The notes beneath the pieces are model-generated. The model had not been told where the DNA came from. It searched no databases and saw only the letters and a list, made by a program, of their open reading frames with translations. From Vibrio rarus (lineage in GTDB: Bacteria; Pseudomonadota; Gammaproteobacteria; Enterobacterales; Vibrionaceae): 64,000 bases of DNA. Positions 57,848-64,000 of the stretch are shown here, one piece after another. Each line of letters opens with the position of its first letter. Within the stretch, counting starts at the first letter, position 1. The position numbers were made by a program, and so were the translations under genes. Location of the stretch: assembly GCF_024347075.1 (NCBI RefSeq), contig NZ_AP024900.1, positions 2,170,001 through 2,234,000 of the forward strand, read 5' to 3'.

Positions 57848-58159
57848 GGCGAATCTCCCGATTAGCTGTGTCAACATCAGCTAGGTAAAAGCTAATATAA
57901 ATGGGGTAACGACCATCGAAATAGCACCCAGCTTTCGCTGCAATAGCAAAACTAAAGGCGGTATTAGCGACTAGAATATAAGGAGAAAAATGTATAGGGA
58001 ATGGGGGCTTTATTTGCATTCTCTACCGCGAAGGCAGAGACGAACAACGAATACATACCGACAGCGAGCTATTTTTCTCCCTTTATACTAGGAGGATGGT
58101 CGGTAGTGTTCATAGTGTTCTCCAAAGGTTACTGGGATGCCCCAGCGGCGCGTAATATA
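57848..58159 (-). promoter_or_regulatory. Long structured leader of mgtE
   Basis: From the predicted promoter to the ATG the transcript would carry about 300 bases. It holds a 14-codon ORF (58069-58113), the start of a 69-codon ORF that overlaps mgtE, an 8-bp hairpin (TCTCTGCC/GGTAGAGA, 58020-58040) and a CAGC-GAAA-GCTG hairpin (57929-57940). No M-box or other known riboswitch core was recognised. Confidence 0.5.
58069..58113 (-). CDS. Possible leader peptide of mgtE (14 aa, MNTTDHPPSIKGEK)
   Basis: A short ORF in the mgtE leader is preceded by TTTGGAG at good spacing from its ATG. Its Asp-His-Pro-Pro segment recalls the proline- and acid-rich MgtL leader of Salmonella mgtA, where low magnesium or proline affects ribosome progress. 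Only position, ribosome-binding site and composition support it, and no homologue is known to me. Confidence 0.4.
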   Translation of the reverse strand: MNTTDHPPSIKGEK

Positions 58160-58183
58160 ACAAAAATCAGACTTGCTTCACAA
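58154..58183 (-). promoter_or_regulatory. Predicted promoter of mgtE
   Basis: On the minus strand TTGTGA (58178-58183) and TATATT (58154-58159) are 18 bases apart. They lie between the tyrS terminator and the mgtE leader. Confidence 0.5.
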
Positions 58184-58194
58184 GTTCACAAAAT

Positions 58195-58219
58195 GAAAAA
58201 AGGCGCCTAAAAGGCGCCT
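58195..58219 (-). terminator. Intrinsic terminator of tyrS
   Basis: AGGCGCC and GGCGCCT pair perfectly around TAAAA, followed on the minus strand by TTTTTT, 25 bases past the tyrS stop. Confidence 0.9.
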
Positions 58220-58243
58220 ATTAATTAAAACTTACAACTTAAG

Positions 58244-59431
58244 CTACTTGAAGGTTAGACGAGCAAACTTACGCTTACCCACTTGGAAAACAAACGTGCC
58301 TGCTTGAGGAACAAACTTGCTGTCTGTGATTTTCTCACCATCAATTTTAGCCGCGCCTTGTTTAACCATACGCATGGCTTCTGAAGAAGATGCGCATAAG
58401 CCCGCTTCTTTCATTAAGTTGCTTACCGGACGACCGACCTCGAATTCAAACTCAGGCATCTCATCAGGAATAGCCCCTTTTTGGAAGCGATTAATAAACT
58501 CTTGCTCTGCCGCTTCTGCATCTGCTGGCGAATGGAAACGTGCGATGATTTCTTTGGCTAACAAAATCTTAATATCGCGAGGGTTTGTGCCATTTTCTAC
58601 GTCAGCTTTAAATTGTTCAATTTCTGCCAAAGGACGGAAAGAGAGCAATTCATAGTAGCTCCACATTAATACATCGGAGATGGACATGATTTTACCAAAC
58701 ATTTCTGTTGGTACATCACTCACACCAATGTAGTTATGAGATGACTTAGACATTTTCTTCTCGCCATCAAGACCGACAAGAAGAGGCATCATTAATACAC
58801 TTTGAGGCTTTTGTCCGTGTGCTTTTTGCAATTCACGTCCCATCAGCAAGTTAAACTTCTGATCGGTACCGCCTAGCTCAACGTCTGTTTCCATCGCTAC
58901 AGAGTCATAACCTTGTAGTAATGGGTACATGAACTCATGAATAGCAATAGGTTGGCCGCCTGCATAGCGCTTTTTAAAATCATCGCGCTCTAACATGCGA
59001 GCCACAGTTTGGTTTGATGCCAAACGTAGCATCCCTTCTGCGCCTAAGTCACCTAACCACTTAGAGTTAAAGGCAATCTTGGTTTTCGCAGGATCTAAAA
59101 TTTTAAACACTTGCTCTTTATACGTTTCCGCATTACGCAATACGTCTTCACGAGTCAAAGGTGGACGCGTAGTGTTTTTACCTGTTGGATCACCAACCAT
59201 ACCGGTGAAATCACCAATAAGGAAAGTCACATCATGACCAAGGTCTTGGAAAGTACGCAGTTTATTAAGAATCACTGTGTGACCAAGATGAATATCTGGT
59301 GCTGTTGGATCCGCGCCCAATTTAATACGTAGAGGACGACCTTCTTTTAACTTGGCGATTAACTCTGCTTCTGGAATCAACTCTTCAACGCCACGTTTGA
59401 TTTCAGCTAAGGCAGCTTCGAAACTTGCCAT
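58244..59431 (-). CDS. tyrS: Tyrosyl-tRNA synthetase (395 aa)
   Basis: A class I synthetase of the shorter TyrZ-like type. The HIGH-type motif is HLGH (~43-46), and KMSKS lies near residue 226. A C-terminal S4 RNA-binding domain follows ([20 protein letters not shown]). The ATG at 59431 was preferred because the family starts [11 protein letters not shown]; an upstream extension is unsupported. It is divergent from the M23 peptidase gene. Confidence 0.97.
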   Translation of the reverse strand: MASFEAALAEIKRGVEELIPEAELIAKLKEGRPLRIKLGADPTAPDIHLGHTVILNKLRTFQDLGHDVTFLIGDFTGMVGDPTGKNTTRPPLTREDVLRNAETYKEQVFKILDPAKTKIAFNSKWLGDLGAEGMLRLASNQTVARMLERDDFKKRYAGGQPIAIHEFMYPLLQGYDSVAMETDVELGGTDQKFNLLMGRELQKAHGQKPQSVLMMPLLVGLDGEKKMSKSSHNYIGVSDVPTEMFGKIMSISDVLMWSYYELLSFRPLAEIEQFKADVENGTNPRDIKILLAKEIIARFHSPADAEAAEQEFINRFQKGAIPDEMPEFEFEVGRPVSNLMKEAGLCASSSEAMRMVKQGAAKIDGEKITDSKFVPQAGTFVFQVGKRKFARLTFK

Positions 59432-59558
59432 ACTAGTTTGCTCCCACAAAATCAGCAAAAAATATATCCCGACAGTGTACTTGAATAGCGAATAGTTTTG
59501 AAAGCAGTTAAACTAATCTAACACCAATTTTTTCACTGATTACTTAACGAATCGGGAT

Positions 59559-60854
59559 ATGCTGACCATTTTTCATCATTTACCTCTTTTGCACCGAGCG
59601 TTAATCTGCTGTTTTAGTGCCATTATCATCATTGCTGTGTTTTTACTCCCTGATCCTCGTAGCCTTCGCACTAAAGAAAGTCTCTATGAGGTGGGGCGTA
59701 TTTACCCTATTGCCATGAACCCCGACAGCCTCTCTTCGCCTAAGAGGGAGCAACACAATGCAATAATGCGCTGGGAAACTCATAAAGTACGCTCAGGAGA
59801 AAGTGCCTCAGTCCTATTTAGTCGCCTTGGGTTGTCTCCGCGACTGTTACATACCATGGTCACAAGCGATGAGGCCATTAACAAACAACTGTCTCGCCTA
59901 CGTCCTAATGATGAGTTGGTATTTGGTTATGATGATCAAAACAACCTCATCCAACTACAGCGTCAAATTAGCGCTTATGAAACCTTTAAAGCGGTCAAGG
60001 ATGGGGACAAATTTAAAGCGGTTACCCATAAAAAAGAAGTGAATGTGCAGCTGAACTATGCCGAAGCGAGTATTAGTTCAAGCTTTTGGAATGCTGCCAT
60101 TGATGCTCAACTCACCCCCAATCAAATTATGAGTGTGGCTGGAATTTTTGGTTGGGACATCGATTTTGCTTTGGATATTCGTCCCAATGATAGTTTTAAA
60201 TTGCTTTTTGAAGAAAAGATAGTCGAAGGGGAATTCGTCGGATATGGCCGTATTTTGGCCGCACAATTCACCAACCAAGGGGATTCATTTACCGCTATTT
60301 TAGATGACGAAAGTGGCAACTATTACGATGAGAAAGGCCGAGCTATGAAAAAAGCCTTTCTTCGCTCTCCTGTGGATTTTCGTCGCGTCACCTCTAACTT
60401 TAACCCTAACCGACGCCACCCTGTGACAGGTAAAATCCGCGCTCATCGAGGTACAGATTACGCAGCCCCTGTTGGAACCCCAATTTACGCTGCCGGTGAT
60501 GGCGTGGTGCTTAAATCTGGTTACAACCAATTTAATGGCAATTATGTCTTCATTAAGCACAGCAATATTTATATTACCAAGTATTTACACCTGCAAAAAC
60601 GTCGCGTTAAAGGCGGGCAACGGGTTAAACAAGGGCAAACCATTGGCACTCTTGGGGGAACAGGTCGTGTCACTGGGCCACACCTGCATTACGAATTTTT
60701 AGTCAATGGCGTACATAAAAATGCACGCACCGTTAAACTACCAGAAGCTAAATCACTCAGCGGCAATAAGAAAAAAACCTTTATGACACTGGCAAGCCAA
60801 CGCTTAGATGAGCTAAAACGCTATCAACACTTACTTACGGCCTCTATCAACTAA
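59559..60854 (+). CDS. shyC: M23 peptidoglycan DD-endopeptidase, ShyC/MepM-like (431 aa)
   Basis: A cell-wall hydrolase thought to open cross-links during growth. A membrane anchor (about 12-31) is followed by a LysM-like region (THKVRSGESASVLFSRLGLS, ~73-92), a helical linker domain and the LytM domain. Zinc ligands are in HRGTDYAAPVGTPIYA (~299) and HLHYEFLVNG (~380). Its place beside tyrS is that of V. cholerae VC0630 (ShyC), which is the basis for the symbol. It has its own terminator. Confidence 0.88.
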   Translation: MLTIFHHLPLLHRALICCFSAIIIIAVFLLPDPRSLRTKESLYEVGRIYPIAMNPDSLSSPKREQHNAIMRWETHKVRSGESASVLFSRLGLSPRLLHTMVTSDEAINKQLSRLRPNDELVFGYDDQNNLIQLQRQISAYETFKAVKDGDKFKAVTHKKEVNVQLNYAEASISSSFWNAAIDAQLTPNQIMSVAGIFGWDIDFALDIRPNDSFKLLFEEKIVEGEFVGYGRILAAQFTNQGDSFTAILDDESGNYYDEKGRAMKKAFLRSPVDFRRVTSNFNPNRRHPVTGKIRAHRGTDYAAPVGTPIYAAGDGVVLKSGYNQFNGNYVFIKHSNIYITKYLHLQKRRVKGGQRVKQGQTIGTLGGTGRVTGPHLHYEFLVNGVHKNARTVKLPEAKSLSGNKKKTFMTLASQRLDELKRYQHLLTASIN

Positions 60855-60856
60855 TT

Positions 60857-60882
60857 AGGCTCAGTGATTTTCTCACTGAGCC
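60857..60882. terminator. Bidirectional terminator between shyC and the RND gene
   Basis: A perfect 11-bp stem (AGGCTCAGTGA/TCACTGAGCCT) around TTTTC-type loop bases separates the convergent genes. Only weak T-tracts follow. Confidence 0.7.
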
Positions 60883-60912
60883 TGATAAGATCTTGGCTTC
60901 TTTTCCCATAAC

Positions 60913-63900
60913 TTAGCTTTGAGACGACTTATCTTTATTTAGCACAGCATCATTGCGGCTAAACATCAACAGACACGGGGTCAATACCAAGGTTAATACC
61001 GTGGCAAAAGCTAACCCTCCGGCAATAGCGGTGGCTAACTGTGTCCACCATTGAGTGCTTGGGGCGCCAATTTCTACTTTTTGGTGAATGAGATCGATAT
61101 TAGTTTGTAACACCATTGGCATGAGTCCCAATATCGTTGTCACTGTGGTTAACATCACCGGACGCAGACGCTGAACACCGGTGCGTAAAATGGCCTGTTC
61201 TTTTGAGAAACCTCGGCGACGCAATTGATTAAACGTATCTATCAATACAATATTGTTGTTCACCACAATGCCTGCCAAAGCGATCACGCCAATACCGGAC
61301 ATCACAATACCAAAAGGGCGTTGGAATAATAATAAGCCAGCAAACACCCCGACCGTGGAAAACAGCACCGCACTTAGAATTAATAAAGCCTGGTAAAAGC
61401 TATTAAACTGAGTAATTAAAATCAATGCCATTACCGCTAACGCAGCCAAAAATGCGGACTGTAAAAAAGTGGATGAGTTTTGCTGCTCTTCGTTTTGTCC
61501 TTTTATGCGAAGTTCAATACTGTCAGGTAAGCCTAACTCTTGCAGTGCCTGCTGAATATGCGGTAACTCTATTGCTAAATTGTAACCCTCGCTCATGTCA
61601 GCCACCACATTAACAATGCGTCGACCATCTAAGCGGTTAATTGTATCTTGCTTTGGTTCGGCCTGTACTTTGGCAAAATTGGTTATAGGGACTAAGCCTG
61701 CTCGGGTTTTCACTCTTAACTCATCAAAACGGCCGATATCGCGTTTATCTTCTGGGTAACGCACCAAGATATCCACTTCATCATCAGTATCGTCAGGTAA
61801 GTAATCCCCCACTCTTAACCCGTTTGTTATGAACTGTACCGTGTTACCCACCAAAGACGCATCGGCACCAAACCGAGCGGCATCGGCACGGTTAACATCG
61901 ATAGTCCAATCAATGCCCTCCTTACTAGAAGTATCACTAACGTTGGTTAATGCGGGGTTACCATCCGCCCATAAACGAATCCGTTTGGCGGCAGCATCAA
62001 TGTCACTCACCTCTTTAGAGGTCACTTCAATAACCAGATCATTTTCCACCGGAGGGCCTGCATCTGGGAATTTGTATTCCACTTCGACACCCGCAATTAA
62101 ATCACTTTTTTGCCTAAGATCTTCGATGATCTCTTTAACTGAGCGACGGTTCTGCCACTCCACAGGGGTCACTTGTATTGTGCCTATTTCATCTTGGCCA
62201 CCGGTTCGAGTATAAACACTCTCTAATTCAGGGTTACCTATAATTTCCTTTTCTAGTTCGCGCATTATGCTGTCTTTTTCGGTAATCGACAGATCCCCAT
62301 AAGAGCGCGCCTTAACATTAAAATACGGGGGATCCACTTCAGGGAAAAACTCTGCACCTAACCCTGCTTTGTTATAGGCGACGCCGACCCCCATCGCCAG
62401 TAACACTGCACTTAACAACACTTTAAGCGGATGTTGAATTGCAATGGCAAGAGTGTGGTAGTAGAGCTTAGTGATTCCTGTTGCTTTTGAAAAATCCCCC
62501 TCATGCAGTTGCTGCATTCTTGTTTGGGTGATGGCATTCATATACTGAGGTTTACCGATTAAACTGCCCAGAACCGGAACAAATACGAGAGCCATCAACA
62601 AAGAGGCGCTCAGTGTCGCAATTAAAGTTAATGGCAAATACTTCATAAATTCGCCAGTGGTATCTGGCCAAAACAGCAAAGGGGCAAAAGCGGCTAAAGT
62701 GGTGGCGGTTGAAGCCGTAATAGGCCAAGCCATACGCTTTGCTGCATCTCGATACGCCTTGTTTCGTGGGACGCCTTCTTGCATTTTTCGATCAGCAAAC
62801 TCTGTCACCACTATCGCCCCATCCACTAACATGCCAACGGCCATAATCAAGGAAAATAACACCACGATATTGACCGTAAGACCGAATATAGATAGAACGA
62901 GTAAACCTGTTAGGAAAGAACCTGGGATGGATATTCCCACCAGCAAAGCAGTGCGTACACCCAATATGGCAATGATCACTATCACAACTAAAATAATGGC
63001 CGATAGCACATTATTCTGTAGATCCGTCAACATTTGATCGACATTTTTAGAATCATCATAAGTGTATTTGACCAGCAAATTATTTGGCCAGTCTGGCATT
63101 TTTTGCGCCTCAGCCAATACCGCTTTTACTATATCCACAGACTCGATAATATTTTCTCCAGCGCGCTTTTTTACATCTAATACCACCGCGCTTTCACCGT
63201 CTAAACGGGCAAAACTCTCGGGATCTCTAAAGGTTCGTCTTACGGAAGCCACGTCACCAAAAGTGATCACCTGCTTGCCATCCACCTTGACAGGTAATTC
63301 TAATACGTCTTTCAACGAGGAGAATACCGAAGGCACTTTTACAGAAAAACGCCCATACCCCGTATCAACAAAACCGGCGGCCACAACTCGGTTACTGGCG
63401 GCAATCAGATTATAGATATCCCCTTGATCTAAGCCGTAACTTTCCATCAGCAAAGGATCAACGACCACTTCCACGATATCTTCTCTGTCACCCGCAATAT
63501 CCACTTCCAGTATCTGCTTAAAGCTCTCCAACTTATCTTGAATTTTACGGCCTATTTGCACTATGGTTCTTTGTGGAACGGTGCCGTACAAAGCCACCGA
63601 TAATATCGGTTGTTCACTGGCTAAGGTGACTTCATTTACTGTAGGGTCATCACTCCCATCTGGAAGCTTGGATTTCACCAGATCCACCGCTTCGCGAACA
63701 TCGGTCATCGCTTTATCTAAGTTACTGCCCGCCACAAACTCAAGGGTGACAGAGCCATGCCCTTCAGAGGCGGTTGAGGTCATTTTTTTCACCCCTTCAA
63801 TAGAACGTAACTCTTGCTCTATTGGGCGAACTAACATGCGCTCTGCATCTAAAGGGGAGATCCCTTGATGCCCTACAGAAACGTAGATAATAGGAATAGT

Positions 63901-64000
63901 GATATCTGGGCTGGATTCTTTGGGTATGGTGATGTAGGTGTAAATCCCCGCGACAATGACCATAAACAGTAAAGTGAGTACAGTTCTCGAACGCGATAAA
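60913..64000 (-). CDS. RND efflux transporter permease, HAE1/VexM-like, 5' end outside the window
   Basis: A proton-driven inner-membrane pump of the AcrB superfamily; 1029 codons are present and the frame stays open to the window edge, so the start is off-window. Twelve helices and two large periplasmic domains are recognisable (IPKESSPDITIPIIYVSVG near the start; GLTVNIVVLFSLIMAVGMLV in helix 4). The relay Asp pair of AcrB is represented by VDGAIV, and the helix-10 Lys by VNNNIVLID. It sits next to shyC and tyrS as VexM does in V. cholerae; its adaptor gene would lie to the right. Confidence 0.92.
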   Translation of the reverse strand, partial: LSRSRTVLTLLFMVIVAGIYTYITIPKESSPDITIPIIYVSVGHQGISPLDAERMLVRPIEQELRSIEGVKKMTSTASEGHGSVTLEFVAGSNLDKAMTDVREAVDLVKSKLPDGSDDPTVNEVTLASEQPILSVALYGTVPQRTIVQIGRKIQDKLESFKQILEVDIAGDREDIVEVVVDPLLMESYGLDQGDIYNLIAASNRVVAAGFVDTGYGRFSVKVPSVFSSLKDVLELPVKVDGKQVITFGDVASVRRTFRDPESFARLDGESAVVLDVKKRAGENIIESVDIVKAVLAEAQKMPDWPNNLLVKYTYDDSKNVDQMLTDLQNNVLSAIILVVIVIIAILGVRTALLVGISIPGSFLTGLLVLSIFGLTVNIVVLFSLIMAVGMLVDGAIVVTEFADRKMQEGVPRNKAYRDAAKRMAWPITASTATTLAAFAPLLFWPDTTGEFMKYLPLTLIATLSASLLMALVFVPVLGSLIGKPQYMNAITQTRMQQLHEGDFSKATGITKLYYHTLAIAIQHPLKVLLSAVLLAMGVGVAYNKAGLGAEFFPEVDPPYFNVKARSYGDLSITEKDSIMRELEKEIIGNPELESVYTRTGGQDEIGTIQVTPVEWQNRRSVKEIIEDLRQKSDLIAGVEVEYKFPDAGPPVENDLVIEVTSKEVSDIDAAAKRIRLWADGNPALTNVSDTSSKEGIDWTIDVNRADAARFGADASLVGNTVQFITNGLRVGDYLPDDTDDEVDILVRYPEDKRDIGRFDELRVKTRAGLVPITNFAKVQAEPKQDTINRLDGRRIVNVVADMSEGYNLAIELPHIQQALQELGLPDSIELRIKGQNEEQQNSSTFLQSAFLAALAVMALILITQFNSFYQALLILSAVLFSTVGVFAGLLLFQRPFGIVMSGIGVIALAGIVVNNNIVLIDTFNQLRRRGFSKEQAILRTGVQRLRPVMLTTVTTILGLMPMVLQTNIDLIHQKVEIGAPSTQWWTQLATAIAGGLAFATVLTLVLTPCLLMFSRNDAVLNKDKSSQS

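Noticed and set aside
57848..58159. M-box (ykoK) or yybP-type riboswitch in the mgtE leader
   Set aside because: The conserved M-box opening and the manganese-riboswitch core are both missing.

Overview
The window looks like a chromosomal segment of a Vibrio or close Vibrionaceae relative. The evidence is gene order: greA-ompU-dacB-mgtE-tyrS-M23 peptidase-RND pump, and trmJ-iscRSUA-hscBA-fdx-iscX-pepB-ndk-rlmN-pilW-rodZ-ispG-hisS-yfgM-bamB-der-yfgJ-xseA-guaBA. Two secreted alginate lyases suggest a marine, alga-associated lifestyle. Species cannot be assigned from the sequence alone.

Region 1 (1-23 kb) is accessory and metabolic. It opens with a complete type II-B Cas9 gene (Francisella/Legionella type) read off the left edge, so any cas1/cas2/cas4, tracrRNA and CRISPR array would lie outside the window. 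A DoxX-like membrane protein follows. Next is an alginate block: a periplasmic or secreted PL7 lyase, a KduD dehydrogenase and a lipoprotein PL7 lyase. A tripartite tricarboxylate (TctCBA-type) transporter operon headed by a small unassigned protein comes next. After it are an arsR-acr3 arsenite module, a LysR regulator, a FocA-type formate channel fused to a CBS pair, the ynjBCDF ABC-transporter operon, and an intact IS30-family element.

Region 2 (23-47 kb) is conserved core, almost all on the minus strand: nucleotide synthesis (guaBA), outer-membrane assembly (bamB, yfgM), ribosome maturation (der, rlmN), isoprenoid synthesis (ispG), cell shape (rodZ), type IV pili (pilW) and the whole isc iron-sulfur operon. 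Two abutting IscR-type sites precede iscR and a PurR-like box overlaps the guaB promoter.

Region 3 (47-64 kb) is also core: suhB, glmM, folP, ftsH, rlmE, yhbY, greA, an OmpU-type porin, dacB, a CBS-less C-terminal mgtE with a long leader that carries short proline-containing ORFs, tyrS, an M23 cell-wall endopeptidase (ShyC-like) and the start-truncated gene of an RND efflux pump that runs off the right edge.

Intergenic spaces contain clear intrinsic terminators and several structured repeats. One is a ~155-bp Vibrio-type palindromic repeat present in two full copies and one half copy. Another is a 94-bp element with ATACCAA/TTGGTAT ends. A third is an unexplained ~108-bp inverted-repeat element after kduD. 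The most unusual items are the type II-B Cas9, the mgtE leader, the FocA-CBS fusion and the RND pump with non-canonical proton-relay residues.
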